Shown here: in pieces, positions 45,933-55,153 of the stretch
How the letters are laid out: each line of letters starts with the position of its first letter
How positions within the stretch are numbered: the stretch's first letter is position 1
Assembly (NCBI RefSeq): GCF_014490035.1
Contig: NZ_CP061008.1
Location: 2,356,001-2,420,000 of the forward strand
Source: Achromobacter xylosoxidans
GTDB lineage: Bacteria; Pseudomonadota; Gammaproteobacteria; Burkholderiales; Burkholderiaceae_B
Reading direction: 5' to 3'
DNA length: 64,000 nucleotides
Notes under the pieces: model-generated
The model's input: the letters and a program-made list of their open reading frames with translations, nothing else
The model's database searches: none
Told to the model about the DNA's origin: nothing
Position numbers and translations under genes: made by a program

Positions 45933-46907
45933 ATGCGAGCAAAATCGATCTTCGCCGTCCCGGCCGCCCTGTCCGACGCCGACCGCCAGCAGCGCCGCCA
46001 TGCGCTGGTGCGCCTGTCGCTGGCGTGGCTGGCCATGATGCAGGTGATGATGTTCGCCTGGCCCGGCTACCTGCGGCATGAAAGCATGCCGGCCGATGCG
46101 CTGGAAACGCTGGACTGGGCCATCGTGCTGATGAACTGGGCCAGCTTCGCGCTGACCGTGCCCGTGGTGGTCTATTCGGCCTGGCCGATCTGGCGCCACG
46201 CGGGCGACAACCTGCGCCATGGCCGCGCCGGCATGGACGTGCCGGTGGCCCTGGGCATCGTCGCCGCCTTCATTCCCAGCGTCCACGCCACCTACACGGG
46301 GCGCGGCGAGGTCTACTTCGATTCGGTCACGATGTTCGTGGCCTTCCTGCTGACCGCGCGCTATCTGGAGCTGTGCGCCCGCCAGTCCTTCGGCGGCGCG
46401 GCAGGCGGCTTGCGCCACGAGCGCGTGGAGGCGCAGCGCCTGGAGCTGGGCGCGCGCGCCGATCGGCTGGCCTCGCGCTTCGTCATGGTCCAGGTCGCGT
46501 TGGCGCTGGCCGCCGCGGCCGCCTGGGCCTACATCGATGCGGCGCACAGCGTTCCGGTGATGGTGGCGTTGCTGGTGATGAGCTGTCCCTGCGCCATGTC
46601 GATGGCGGTGCCCACCGCCATGGCCTCCGCCCATTCGGCGCTGGCCGCCCATCCCAATATGTCCGACGCGGCGCTGGACGAGCTGCTGGGCGAGGCGCGG
46701 CGCCGCGCTCGCCAGAACCTGTACGGATCGGTGGTCTGGCACCTGCTGATGACCCCGCTGGCGCTGGTCGGCTGGGTGACGCCGTGGCTGGCCGCGATCA
46801 CCATGCTGGTGTCCTCGCTGGCGGTCGCCTACAACTCGTGGCGCTTGTGCCGCCGCGACTGGGCTGGCGCGCCGGCGCCCGCCGCCGCGCTGGAAACGGC
46901 GCAATGA
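45933..46907 (+). CDS. Truncated P1B-type copper ATPase (CcoI-like) lacking catalytic domains
   Basis: The 324-residue protein retains the membrane core of a CcoI/FixI copper ATPase. TMA/TMB and TM1/TM2 are present, GRAGMDVPVALGIV marks the family, TM4 has the copper motif CPC (218-220, in SCPCAMSMAVPTAMAS), and the last pair ends PWLAAITMLVSSLAVAYNSWRL. The N-terminal metal-binding domain, the actuator TGE loop between TM2 and TM3, and the whole P and N domains with DKTGT between TM4 and TM5 are missing. Each is replaced by a short linker while the reading frame stays open. It cannot be an active ATPase. It sits directly before ccoS, where ccoI normally is. It may pass copper passively or assist assembly. 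Confidence 0.85.
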   Translation: MRAKSIFAVPAALSDADRQQRRHALVRLSLAWLAMMQVMMFAWPGYLRHESMPADALETLDWAIVLMNWASFALTVPVVVYSAWPIWRHAGDNLRHGRAGMDVPVALGIVAAFIPSVHATYTGRGEVYFDSVTMFVAFLLTARYLELCARQSFGGAAGGLRHERVEAQRLELGARADRLASRFVMVQVALALAAAAAWAYIDAAHSVPVMVALLVMSCPCAMSMAVPTAMASAHSALAAHPNMSDAALDELLGEARRRARQNLYGSVVWHLLMTPLALVGWVTPWLAAITMLVSSLAVAYNSWRLCRRDWAGAPAPAAALETAQ

Positions 46908-47065
46908 CCATCCTCTATCTGCTTCTGCCCCTGTCCCTGCTGTTCGTGCTGGCCATCGGGGTGTCGCTGTGGTGGGCCGTTTTCAACGGCCAGTACGACG
47001 ACACCGATGATGCCGGCCGCGCCATCCTGCTCGACGACGACAGCGGACCCGCCAGCCGCGGCTGA
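46904..47065 (+). CDS. ccoS: cbb3 oxidase maturation protein CcoS
   Basis: This 53-residue, single-span protein begins MTILYLLLPLSLLFVLAIGVSLWW and has an acidic tail with QYDDTDDAGRAILLDDD, the CcoS hallmark. CcoS is needed to place haem and copper in subunit CcoN. The ATG overlaps the stop of the copper-ATPase-like gene (ATGA), so both share the ANR-controlled transcript. Confidence 0.93.
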   Translation: MTILYLLLPLSLLFVLAIGVSLWWAVFNGQYDDTDDAGRAILLDDDSGPASRG

Positions 47066-47134
47066 GCGGCGCGTTTGATTTCGCGCCTGGACCCGTTGCG
47101 CCGGCGCCGCGTTCCCCACCGTGTAACCAGATGC

Positions 47135-47148
47135 TTGATCCAGATCAA
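47135..47148. promoter_or_regulatory. ANR/FNR box upstream of ccoN
   Basis: TTGATCCAGATCAA, identical in all 14 bases to the site at 45885. The centre at 47141.5 predicts a class II start near 47183, and CATCAT at 47171-47176 is a plausible -10. That leaves ~32 nt of leader before the ccoN ATG at 47215. Confidence 0.88.
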
Positions 47149-47214
47149 CGCTGCCTTGTTTGACTAGTCCCATCATTGCAGCCTGGAGCTATCTGTAACT
47201 TTAGGGGAAGGGCG

Positions 47215-48702
47215 ATGAACGATTGCGCCGCAATCGCAAGCAAGGCCGACACCTTCAACTACAAGATCGTGAGGCAATTCGCGCTCATGACGGTAGTGTG
47301 GGGCATCGTCGGCATGGCTGTGGGCGTTTTTCTCGCTGCGCAGCTTATCTGGCCGCAGCTGAACTTTGACACCGCATGGCTGAGCTATGGCCGCCTGCGC
47401 CCGCTGCACACCAACGCGGTGATCTTCGCGTTCGGCGGCAGCGCGTTGTTTACGACGTCGTACTACGTGGTCCAGCGCACCTGTCAGGCGCGCCTGTTCT
47501 GCGGCCCGCTGGCCGCGTTCACGTTCTGGGGCTGGCAGATCGTCATCGTCGCCGCCGCCATCACCTTGCCCATGGGTTTCACCAGCAGCAAGGAATACGC
47601 CGAACTCGAATGGCCCATCGACATCCTGATCACCCTGGTCTGGGTGGCTTACGCCATCGTGTTCTTCGGCACCATCGTCAAGCGCCGTTCCAAGCACATC
47701 TACGTGGCCAACTGGTTCTTCGGCTCGTACATCCTGACCATCGCCATCCTGCACATCTTCAATAACATCGAAATGCCGGTGTCGATGTGGAAGTCCTACT
47801 CCGCCTACTCGGGCGTGCAGGACGCCATGGTGCAGTGGTGGTACGGCCATAACGCCGTGGGCTTCTTCCTGACCACCAGCTTCCTGGGCATGATGTATTA
47901 CTTCGTGCCCAAGCAGGCCGGCCGTCCCATCTATTCCTACCGCCTGTCCATCGTCCACTTCTGGGCGCTGGCCTTCACCTACATGTGGGCGGGCCCGCAC
48001 CACCTGCTGTACACCTCGTTGCCCGACTGGACCCAGTCGCTGGGCATGACCTTCTCGCTGATCCTGCTGGCGCCGTCCTGGGGCGGCATGATCAACGGCA
48101 TCATGACGCTGCAGGGCGCCTGGTACAAGCTGCGCACCGATCCGATCCTGAAGTTCATGGTGACGGCCCTGTCGTTCTACGGCATGTCGACCTTCGAAGG
48201 CTCGATGATGTCGATCCGCACGGTCAACGCGCTGTCGCACTACACGGACTGGACCATCGGCCACGTGCACTCCGGCGCGCTGGGCTGGGTCGCCATGATC
48301 TCCTTCGGTTCGCTCTACTACCTGATCCCGCGTCTCTACGGCCGCGAGAAGATGTACAGCGTCAAGGCCATCGAACTGCACTTCTGGATCGCGACCATCG
48401 GCGTGGTGCTGTACATCGCCGCCATGTGGATCGCCGGCGTGCAGCAGGGCCTGATGTGGCGCGACACCGCCAGCGACGGCACCCTGGTCTACAGCTTCGT
48501 CGAGGAACTGAAGACGCGCGTCCCGTACTACCTGATCCGTTTGCTGGGCGGCACCTTGTTCCTGTCGGGTGTGTTCGTCATGGCCTGGAACGTGTGGATG
48601 ACGGTGCGCGGCGCGCAGCCGGTCAATCCCGCGATTCCGCAAGACGATCCCCATGCCGCTCGCCAGCCGGTCCCCGTGACCGCCGCGCCGGCCACCGTTT
48701 GA
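47215..48702 (+). CDS. ccoN: cbb3-type cytochrome c oxidase subunit I
   Basis: The 495-residue catalytic subunit has twelve helices and binds two b haems and CuB. Low-spin haem His lies in LHTNAVIF, CuB ligands in [13 protein letters not shown] and the following helices, and the high-spin haem region in [14 protein letters not shown] chose ATG 47215 behind AGGGGAAGGG. An ANR box controls it. The oxidase works at low oxygen at the inner membrane. Confidence 0.97.
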   Translation: MNDCAAIASKADTFNYKIVRQFALMTVVWGIVGMAVGVFLAAQLIWPQLNFDTAWLSYGRLRPLHTNAVIFAFGGSALFTTSYYVVQRTCQARLFCGPLAAFTFWGWQIVIVAAAITLPMGFTSSKEYAELEWPIDILITLVWVAYAIVFFGTIVKRRSKHIYVANWFFGSYILTIAILHIFNNIEMPVSMWKSYSAYSGVQDAMVQWWYGHNAVGFFLTTSFLGMMYYFVPKQAGRPIYSYRLSIVHFWALAFTYMWAGPHHLLYTSLPDWTQSLGMTFSLILLAPSWGGMINGIMTLQGAWYKLRTDPILKFMVTALSFYGMSTFEGSMMSIRTVNALSHYTDWTIGHVHSGALGWVAMISFGSLYYLIPRLYGREKMYSVKAIELHFWIATIGVVLYIAAMWIAGVQQGLMWRDTASDGTLVYSFVEELKTRVPYYLIRLLGGTLFLSGVFVMAWNVWMTVRGAQPVNPAIPQDDPHAARQPVPVTAAPATV

Positions 48703-48712
48703 CGAGGACATC

Positions 48713-49438
48713 ATGGCCAACCATAAATCTGGTTTCTTTTCCCACCAGACGCTCGAGAAGAACATCGGCTGGATGATCATCGCCAGCATCCTGGTGGTGT
48801 CCTTCGCGGGCCTGGTCCAGATCGTGCCGCTGTTCTTCCAGCACAGCACGACCCAGCCCATCGCGGGCGTGGAACCCTACAGCCCGCTGCGCCTGATGGG
48901 CCGCGACGTCTACATCCGCGAAGGCTGCGTCGGCTGCCATTCGCAGCAGGTGCGGGTGCTGGCGGCCGAAGTGCAGCGCTACGGCCCGTACTCGGTGGCC
49001 TCGGAATCGGTCTTCGACCATCCCTTCCTGTGGGGCTCCAAGCGCACCGGTCCCGATCTGGCGCGCGTGGGCGAACGCTATTCGGATGACTGGCACCGCA
49101 TCCACCTGCGCGACCCGCGCAAGGTGGTGCCGGAATCCAACATGCCCGCCTATCCCTGGCTGGAAAAGACGGTCATCACCGGCGAGAACGTGAGCGACCG
49201 CATGCGCGCCCTGCGCACGCTGGGCGTGCCCTACACCGACGAGGAAATCGCCGCGGCGCCCAAGGCCATCGAAGGCAAGACCGAGGAAGACGCGCTGGTC
49301 GCCTACCTGCAAGGGTTGGGCGTGGGCGTGCGCAAGGCCGAGCAGGCCAGGAAGGCGGAAGAGGCCAAGAAGGCCGCCGCGCAACCCGCGGCACAGCCCG
49401 CGACCCAAGCCGCCGCGCCCGCGGCCGCGGGAGGCTGA
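48713..49438 (+). CDS. ccoO: cbb3-type cytochrome c oxidase subunit II (mono-haem cytochrome c)
   Basis: The 241-residue protein has one N-terminal membrane anchor (~20-42) and a single c-haem site CVGCH (72-76) in the typical [15 protein letters not shown]. The axial Met is in [11 protein letters not shown]. The last ~40 residues form an extra Lys/Glu then Ala/Pro/Gln-rich tail absent from many homologues. It passes electrons from CcoP to CcoN. Confidence 0.97.
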   Translation: MANHKSGFFSHQTLEKNIGWMIIASILVVSFAGLVQIVPLFFQHSTTQPIAGVEPYSPLRLMGRDVYIREGCVGCHSQQVRVLAAEVQRYGPYSVASESVFDHPFLWGSKRTGPDLARVGERYSDDWHRIHLRDPRKVVPESNMPAYPWLEKTVITGENVSDRMRALRTLGVPYTDEEIAAAPKAIEGKTEEDALVAYLQGLGVGVRKAEQARKAEEAKKAAAQPAAQPATQAAAPAAAGG

Positions 49439-49440
49439 CC

Positions 49441-49617
49441 ATGCTGGGCTACCTGAGCGCAGTCGTCACCGCCATTTCGATGGCAACTTTCTTCGGCATC
49501 GTCTGGTGGGCCTGCTCGCGCGGCCGCCAGAGCGCCAACCGCGAATCGGCCATGCTGCCGTTCGCACTGCCCGATGAGTTCGGGCAGGGACAACAAGATG
49601 GAGCGAATCGGTCATGA
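49441..49617 (+). CDS. ccoQ: cbb3-type oxidase small subunit CcoQ
   Basis: A 58-residue protein with one helix (MLGYLSAVVTAISMATFFGIVWWAC) and a polar tail with LPFALPDEFG, a CcoQ feature. It stabilises the oxidase. It starts 2 nt after ccoO, and its stop overlaps the ccoP start (ATGA). Confidence 0.93.
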   Translation: MLGYLSAVVTAISMATFFGIVWWACSRGRQSANRESAMLPFALPDEFGQGQQDGANRS

Positions 49618-50564
49618 GCGATTTCGTTAATGGCTTCTGGGGATATTTCATCTCGATCGTCGCGGTGGGCGGCGTGGTCTGGTGCGTGTGGCTGCTGTAC
49701 ACGCAGCGCCGCTGGCTCAGCACCAAGCCGGCCAACGGCAAGGTCGAGGACACGGGCCACGTCTGGGACGGCGACCTGACCGAGCTGAACAACCCGGTGC
49801 CGGGCTGGTGGACCTGGATGTACCTGCTGGCCTGCGCCTTCGCGCTGGGCTACCTGTTCTTCATGCCGGGCCTGGGTGAGTACAAGGGCCAACTGGGCTA
49901 CAGCAGCACCGAGGAAGTGGCCAGGCAGCAGGCCAAGATGGCCGAAGCCGTGCGTCCGATCTACGCGCGCTTCGAAACCATGGACATTCCGCAGATCGCC
50001 CAGGATCCGGGCGCCCGCGAAATCGGCCAGCGCCTGTTCCTGAATACCTGCGCGCAATGCCATGGCTCGGACGCCAAGGGCGGCCCCAGCTTTCCCAACC
50101 TGGCCGACGGCGACTGGCTGCACGGCGGCTCGCCTGAAGCCATCACGCAGACCATCACGCAGGGCCGCGTGGGCGTGATGCCGCCCTGGAAGGCCGCGAT
50201 CGACGCCAAGACGGCGGCCGACATCGCCCAGTACGTGCGTTCGCTGTCGGGCCTCACGGCAGATCCGGTGCGCGTGTTCCGCGGCAAGCGCGAGTTCGCC
50301 AACTACTGCGTGGCCTGTCACGGCGTCGACGGCAAGGGCAACCAGGCGCTGGGCGCGCCCAACCTGACGGACGATGTCTGGCTCTACGGCAGCTCGGAAG
50401 CCACCATCGTCAAGACCATCCTGGATGGCCGCGACAACCGCATGCCGGCGCATGGCGACATCCTGACGCCGGAGCAGATCAAGATCCTGACGGCCTGGGT
50501 CTGGGGCTTGTCGAACAAGCCCGAAGCGACGGCCGGGGCCGCGCCGGGCACGGTAACGAAGTAA
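49614..50564 (+). CDS. ccoP: cbb3-type cytochrome c oxidase subunit III (dihaem cytochrome c)
   Basis: The 316-residue protein has two N-terminal membrane helices (~10-30 and ~65-85) and two periplasmic c-haem domains with CAQCH (146-150) and CVACH (232-236). The linker motif HVWDGDLTELNNPVPGWW is diagnostic. It is the electron entry point of the oxidase. Its ATG overlaps the ccoQ stop. Confidence 0.97.
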   Translation: MSDFVNGFWGYFISIVAVGGVVWCVWLLYTQRRWLSTKPANGKVEDTGHVWDGDLTELNNPVPGWWTWMYLLACAFALGYLFFMPGLGEYKGQLGYSSTEEVARQQAKMAEAVRPIYARFETMDIPQIAQDPGAREIGQRLFLNTCAQCHGSDAKGGPSFPNLADGDWLHGGSPEAITQTITQGRVGVMPPWKAAIDAKTAADIAQYVRSLSGLTADPVRVFRGKREFANYCVACHGVDGKGNQALGAPNLTDDVWLYGSSEATIVKTILDGRDNRMPAHGDILTPEQIKILTAWVWGLSNKPEATAGAAPGTVTK

Positions 50565-50583
50565 AGGCTTTACAGCGCGTTTT

Positions 50584-50610
50584 TGGGGGCCGCGCCTGGC
50601 GTGGCCCCCA
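50584..50610. terminator. Hairpin between ccoP and ccoG
   Basis: TGGGGGCC and GGCCCCCA form a perfect 8-bp stem around an 11-nt loop, 20 nt after ccoP. No T-run follows, so it more likely tunes read-through or protects the ccoNOQP message than stops it fully. Confidence 0.5.
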
Positions 50611-50640
50611 TATCACTGGACATACAGCAGGGAGCAGGAA

Positions 50641-52131
50641 ATGGAAGATGGGTCAGCCGCAAGGACCGGCAATTCGCCTGACGGTGACCCGCCGCCCTGG
50701 CGGCCGCACGTAAAGCCGCCGCGCCCCGGGACGGAAACCCTGGAGCAGACGCTGGCGGGCGTGCGCAGCAAGATCTACCCCCGGTCCGTCAGCGGCATCT
50801 TCGCCCGCTGGCGCATCGCATTCGTCTTTCTCACCCAGCTGATTTTCTATGGCCTGCCCTGGCTGCAATGGAACGGCCGCCAGGCCGTGCTGTTCGACCT
50901 GGGCGCGCGCAAGTTCTATCTCTTCGGCCTGGTGCTGTGGCCGCAGGACGTGGTCTATCTGGCGGTGCTGCTGGTGATTTCGGCGCTGGCGCTGTTCCTG
51001 TTCACCGCGGTGGCGGGGCGGCTGTTCTGCGGCTACGCCTGTCCGCAGACCGTCTATACCGAAATCTTCATGTGGATCGAGCGCAAGGTCGAAGGCGACC
51101 GCGTCGCGCGCATCCGCCTGGACGAATCGCCCTGGACCTGGCGCAAGGCGCGCCTGAAGATCACCAAGCATTTCCTGTGGATCGCGCTGGCCTGGTGGAC
51201 GGGTTCCACCTTCATTGGCTACTTCGCGCCCATCCGCGAACTGGGCCATGAGCTGTTCGCGCTGCAACTCGGCCCCTGGCAGTGGTTCTGGATGCTGTTC
51301 TACGGCTTCGCCACCTGGGGCAACGCCGGCTTCATGCGCGAATCCGTGTGCAAGTACATGTGCCCCTACGCGCGCTTCCAGAGCGTGATGGTGGACCCCG
51401 ACACCTTCGTGGTCACCTACGACAAGCGCCGCGGCGATCCGCGCGGCGGCCGCTCGCGCAAGGTGGACCACAAGGCCGCCGGGCTGGGCGATTGCGTCGA
51501 TTGCAGCCTGTGCGTGCAGGTCTGTCCGACCGGCATCGATATCCGCGACGGCCTGCAGTACATGTGCATAGGCTGCGGCGCCTGTATCGATGCCTGTGAA
51601 CAGGTCATGGACAAGATGCAGTACGAACCCGGCCTGATCCGCTATACCTCGGAACGCGCCATGCTGGACGGCTTGTCCGCCAAGAGCGCGCGCTCCCATC
51701 TGCTGCGCCCGCGCGTGCTGATCTACGGCACGCTGATCCTGGCGCTGGCCATCGCCTTCGTCGCATCGCTGGCCATGCGCAACCCCCTGCGGGTGGACGT
51801 GATCCGCGACCGCGGCGCGCTGGGGCGCGAAGTGGCCGGCGGCATGATCGAAAACGTATACCGCCTGCAGATCATCAATACCTCCGACCAGCCGATGCGC
51901 CTGCAACTCTCGGCCGACGGCATGCCCGGCCTGAAGGTGATGACCGGACGACAAGGCTCGGACACCGTCGACGTCGAGGCCGCGGCCAACAAGCTGGTGC
52001 CCATGGTCATCCGCGCGCCGGCCGGCGCCGAGCCCGGCGCCCATGCCATCACGCTGCGCGCGCGCGGCCAGGATGGCGAGAGCCGTGCGGTCGAGACCGA
52101 CGAGCCCGCCAGCTTCTACGTACCCGACTGA
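50641..52131 (+). CDS. ccoG: cbb3 oxidase accessory Fe-S protein CcoG (FixG/RdxA)
   Basis: The 496-residue protein has about five membrane helices and a cytoplasmic dicluster ferredoxin domain: CVDCSLCVQVCPTGID and CIGCGACIDACEQVMD. Extra conserved Cys motifs (FCGYACPQTVYTEIF; SVCKYMCPYARFQ) are present. The C-terminal ~110 residues form a periplasmic Ig-like domain. CcoG is thought to reduce Cu(II) for CuB insertion, relevant because the adjacent copper ATPase is degenerate. Confidence 0.96.
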   Translation: MEDGSAARTGNSPDGDPPPWRPHVKPPRPGTETLEQTLAGVRSKIYPRSVSGIFARWRIAFVFLTQLIFYGLPWLQWNGRQAVLFDLGARKFYLFGLVLWPQDVVYLAVLLVISALALFLFTAVAGRLFCGYACPQTVYTEIFMWIERKVEGDRVARIRLDESPWTWRKARLKITKHFLWIALAWWTGSTFIGYFAPIRELGHELFALQLGPWQWFWMLFYGFATWGNAGFMRESVCKYMCPYARFQSVMVDPDTFVVTYDKRRGDPRGGRSRKVDHKAAGLGDCVDCSLCVQVCPTGIDIRDGLQYMCIGCGACIDACEQVMDKMQYEPGLIRYTSERAMLDGLSAKSARSHLLRPRVLIYGTLILALAIAFVASLAMRNPLRVDVIRDRGALGREVAGGMIENVYRLQIINTSDQPMRLQLSADGMPGLKVMTGRQGSDTVDVEAAANKLVPMVIRAPAGAEPGAHAITLRARGQDGESRAVETDEPASFYVPD

Positions 52132-52151
52132 ATACTGAAAAGGACAAGCCC

Positions 52152-52361
52152 ATGACCGCCGCCCAACCCGCCAAGACCGCCAAGCCCTGGTACCGCGAGC
52201 CCTGGCCCTGGATCCTGATGGCCGGCCCGTTCGCGGCCATGATAGGCTGCTTCGTCACGATCTATTTCGCTTTCACCAATTTCAGCAACCAGCCGATCCA
52301 GGAGGGCGTGGTCAAGCGCGGCCTGGTCATCGAGCAGGCGGCGCCCAGCGCCAATCCGTAA
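52152..52361 (+). CDS. ccoH: Short FixH/CcoH-like protein
   Basis: Only 69 residues: a cytoplasmic lead (KPWYREPWPWILMAGP), one helix (~20-42) and a short tail containing NQPIQEGVVKRGL. This matches the N-terminal third of FixH/CcoH, which normally has ~100 further periplasmic residues. It stabilises the assembled cbb3 complex. It lies 20 nt after ccoG. Confidence 0.8.
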   Translation: MTAAQPAKTAKPWYREPWPWILMAGPFAAMIGCFVTIYFAFTNFSNQPIQEGVVKRGLVIEQAAPSANP

Positions 52362-52376
52362 CCGGGGAGAACACAG

Positions 52377-52613
52377 ATGGGCTTGCGATCGTTGATGTGG
52401 ATCCTGTGGCCGTCCTTCATGGCGGCCGCGGCGGGGAGCGCGCTGATCTTCGCCCTGATCGATCCCCTGGACGTGGCGATCTTCGGGCATGTGCCCACCG
52501 GGCGCACCGGCTTCTACACGGTGGCTTTCTTCGTGCTGTGGGTGATGGCGGGGCTGTCCAGCACGCTGACCGCGTACCTGATGCCCAAGGCCGAGGAGCC
52601 CGAGGACCTGTAG
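52377..52613 (+). CDS. Small two-helix membrane protein of the cco locus
   Basis: The protein has 78 residues with two hydrophobic helices (~5-28, ~45-68) joined by a loop containing GHVPTGRTGFY, and an acidic end (KAEEPEDL). It starts 15 nt after ccoH behind GGGGAGA. I know no symbol for it. Position suggests a role in cbb3 assembly or stability. Confidence 0.8.
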   Translation: MGLRSLMWILWPSFMAAAAGSALIFALIDPLDVAIFGHVPTGRTGFYTVAFFVLWVMAGLSSTLTAYLMPKAEEPEDL

Positions 52614-52660
52614 CCAGGGCGCGGCGCTGCCGCAGCCCCGGAGCCGTCGCAAGTGGCGGC

Positions 52661-53002
52661 TTATACCTTCTTCACAAACTCCGACTTCAGGCTCATCGCC
52701 CCGAAGCCGTCGATCTTGCAATCGATGTCGTGGTCGCCATCGACCAGGCGGATGCCCTTGACCTTGGTGCCCATCTTGACCACGCCGCCGGAACCCTTGA
52801 GTTTCAGGTCCTTGATGACGGTGACGGTGTCGCCGTCCTGCAGCACATTGCCGGCCGAATCGCGGTAGACGCGGGCGGCTTCATCGGCAGATTCCGCGGC
52901 CTGCGCCGGCCATTCATGCGCGCATTCCGGGCAGACGTACAGGGCGCCGTCTTCATAGGTGTATTCGGACTGGCATTTGGGACAGGCGGGCAGTGCGCTC
53001 AC
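52661..53002 (-). CDS. yjdM: YjdM/PhnA-family zinc-ribbon protein
   Basis: The 113-residue protein has an N-terminal zinc ribbon ([25 protein letters not shown]) and the conserved PhnA core ([43 protein letters not shown]). The name alkylphosphonate utilisation protein is historical; its activity is unclear. The start is GTG 53002, supported by GAGG 8 nt upstream. Confidence 0.92.
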   Translation of the reverse strand: MSALPACPKCQSEYTYEDGALYVCPECAHEWPAQAAESADEAARVYRDSAGNVLQDGDTVTVIKDLKLKGSGGVVKMGTKVKGIRLVDGDHDIDCKIDGFGAMSLKSEFVKKV

Positions 53003-53111
53003 GTGTGGACCTCAGTGTAAAAAACGCGCGATGCGCAACACGCGATTGTACTGCGCCGCATGCAGTTTTCTCCTGCGCCGCGGGCGTTTTCCCCCTTTGC
53101 ATTGCGCGCTC

Positions 53112-54044
53112 TCAAGCCGCTGCGTCGCCGTGCAGCAAGCCCACGAAATGCCTAGCCGCGGCGCTCAGCGGCCGGTCGCGCGGCACGATGCTGCCGAAGG
53201 CCGTCAGGCTCTGCCGGATCTGGTAGGGCAGTATCGCCAGGAGACCATGCGCCGCATAGCGGCTGGCCACCGACTCCGGAATCACGCCCAGCATCGTGGA
53301 CTTCATCGCCAGGTTGGTCGTGGTCAGGATGGAGGCCGATTCGATCAGGCCCTTGGGCGTGGCGGCATCGTGCGAGCGGAACTCCTGTTCGATGACGTCG
53401 CGCATCGGACTGCCGTGCGGCTGCAATACCCAGGGATAGGCCAGCATGGCCTCGAAGCTCACGCGCTTGCGGCCGGCCAGCGGATGGTCCACCGCCGCGA
53501 TCACGGACAGCGCTTCATCGCCGATGGGGCGGAACACATACTGGCAGTCCGACGGCGTCAGCATGCGGCCGATCACCACGTCCAGCTTGCCTTCGTTCAT
53601 GCGGCCCATCAGCAGGTCGCTGGTGCCGGTGGAAATCTCCACCGCGAGCAGCGGGAAAGTCTCTTTCAGGCGCAGCAGGGCGTCGGTCAGGTGGCCGGGC
53701 GAAGCCGCCATGATGCTGCCGATGAACAGCTTGCCCGCGCTGCCCAGGCGCAGCTCCTCCAGTTCGCGCGCCAGCGACGAGACCGTGCCGCGCATGCCCC
53801 GGAAGTACCCCATCACGCATTCGCCCGCCGCGGTCAGCGCAAGGCCCCGGCCGACCCGTCCGTACAGCGGCTGGCCGATGGCCAGTTCCAGTTCATGCAG
53901 CATCTTGCTGGCTGCGGACTGGGTCATGTTGAGCTGGTTGGCGGCGGCGCGCAGCGTGCCGCGCTCCTCGATCGCCAGCAGCAGGACGATCTGCCGCATG
54001 CGCAGCCGGGCCAGCAGGGCAGGGACGTGGATCGCGCGTTCCAT
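53112..54044 (-). CDS. LysR-family transcriptional regulator
   Basis: The 310-residue regulator has an N-terminal winged helix (~12-75, GTLRAAANQLNMTQSAASKMLHELE) and a periplasmic-binding-like effector domain. It diverges from the acid-sugar operon across 127 nt that contain a palindromic LysR-type site, so it almost certainly controls that operon. The effector is probably a sugar acid or its keto-deoxy derivative. Confidence 0.93.
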   Translation of the reverse strand: MERAIHVPALLARLRMRQIVLLLAIEERGTLRAAANQLNMTQSAASKMLHELELAIGQPLYGRVGRGLALTAAGECVMGYFRGMRGTVSSLARELEELRLGSAGKLFIGSIMAASPGHLTDALLRLKETFPLLAVEISTGTSDLLMGRMNEGKLDVVIGRMLTPSDCQYVFRPIGDEALSVIAAVDHPLAGRKRVSFEAMLAYPWVLQPHGSPMRDVIEQEFRSHDAATPKGLIESASILTTTNLAMKSTMLGVIPESVASRYAAHGLLAILPYQIRQSLTAFGSIVPRDRPLSAAARHFVGLLHGDAAA

Positions 54045-54078
54045 GATTGATCGCCTCAGGTGAACGATTGGTGCAAAA

Positions 54079-54096
54079 GTTTCATTTTACGGAAAC
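54079..54096. promoter_or_regulatory. LysR-type operator candidate
   Basis: GTTTC-N8-GAAAC is a perfect interrupted dyad fitting the T-N11-A rule. It lies between the divergent LysR gene and the Bug-receptor gene. Outer GTGC (54071) and GCAC (54098) extend the symmetry imperfectly. Confidence 0.55.
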
Positions 54097-54171
54097 AGCA
54101 CTTCTTTCTAAGATGGACCCACAAAAGATTGCCCCCGCAAGGGCAAAAAAACATCAACCAAGGAGACAACC

Positions 54172-55146
54172 ATGAAGACTCGGCTATTGGCCGCGATGGC
54201 GGCTGGCGCCCTGTGCCTGTCGGCCCTGGCGCCCGTCCAGGCGCAGACCGCCGACTGGCCCAACAAGCCACTGCGCCTGCTGGTGGGATCCGCGCCGGGC
54301 GGCGGCACCGACGCCATGGCGCGCGCCGTGGCGGACAAGCTGGGGCCCTTGCTCAAGCAGACCGTGGTGGTCGAGAACAAGCCGGGCGCGTCGAACACGC
54401 TGGCGGCCGACCTGGCGGCCAAGTCCACGGACGGCCACACCATGGTGATGGGGGTGTCGACCGCCCATGCCATCGCGCCGCACCTGCTGAAGCTGGGCTA
54501 TGACAACGACCGCGACCTGACGCCGGTGGTGTTCGTGGGCGCCGTGCCCAACATCCTGGTGGTCAACAACGACGTGCCGGCCAAGTCGGTGCAGGAATTG
54601 ATCGCCTTGCTCAAGAGCAAGCCCGGCACCTACAACTTCGCCAGCAGCGGTTCCGGCAGCACCCAGCACATCGCCGCCGAGCTGTTCAAGGACGCCACCG
54701 GCGTGCAGATGATCCACATCCCGTACCGCGGCAGCGGCCCGGCGCTGGTGGACCTGATGGGCGGGCAGGTGCAGATCGCGTTCGAGACCGCGTCTTCCGT
54801 GATCCCCCATATCAAGAGCGGCAAGGTGCGCGCGTTGGCCGTGCTGAGCGCCAAGCGCAACGCCCAGCTGCCCGACGTGCCGACCATGGCCGAGGCCGGC
54901 GTGCCGGGCGTGGAAATGAGCGCCTGGTACGGCATCTACATGCCCAGCGCCACGCCCGCCGCCAATCAGAAGCGCATCCATGACGCCGTCAACGGCATCC
55001 TGGCCCTGCCCGACACGCAGACCCGCCTGCAGGCGATCGGCGCCGATATCAACCCGATGAGCCAGGAGCAGTTCGCGCAGTTCCACAAGAGCGAGAACCA
55101 GCGCTACGCCGGCGTCATCAAGAAGAACAACATTTCCGTGGAATGA
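54172..55146 (+). CDS. Bug/TctC-family periplasmic solute-binding protein
   Basis: The 324-residue receptor has a Sec signal ending PVQAQ and Bug motifs: WPNKPLRLLVGSAPGGGTDAMAR, the VVENKPGAS strand and VQMIHIPYRGSGPALVDLMGGQV. Bug proteins bind carboxylates; no TctAB membrane partners are adjacent, as is usual for the many orphan Bugs of Bordetella and Achromobacter. AAGGAG precedes the ATG. It leads an operon of sugar-acid enzymes, so a sugar acid is the likely ligand. Confidence 0.92.
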   Translation: MKTRLLAAMAAGALCLSALAPVQAQTADWPNKPLRLLVGSAPGGGTDAMARAVADKLGPLLKQTVVVENKPGASNTLAADLAAKSTDGHTMVMGVSTAHAIAPHLLKLGYDNDRDLTPVVFVGAVPNILVVNNDVPAKSVQELIALLKSKPGTYNFASSGSGSTQHIAAELFKDATGVQMIHIPYRGSGPALVDLMGGQVQIAFETASSVIPHIKSGKVRALAVLSAKRNAQLPDVPTMAEAGVPGVEMSAWYGIYMPSATPAANQKRIHDAVNGILALPDTQTRLQAIGADINPMSQEQFAQFHKSENQRYAGVIKKNNISVE

Positions 55147-55153
55147 CCCAGAC

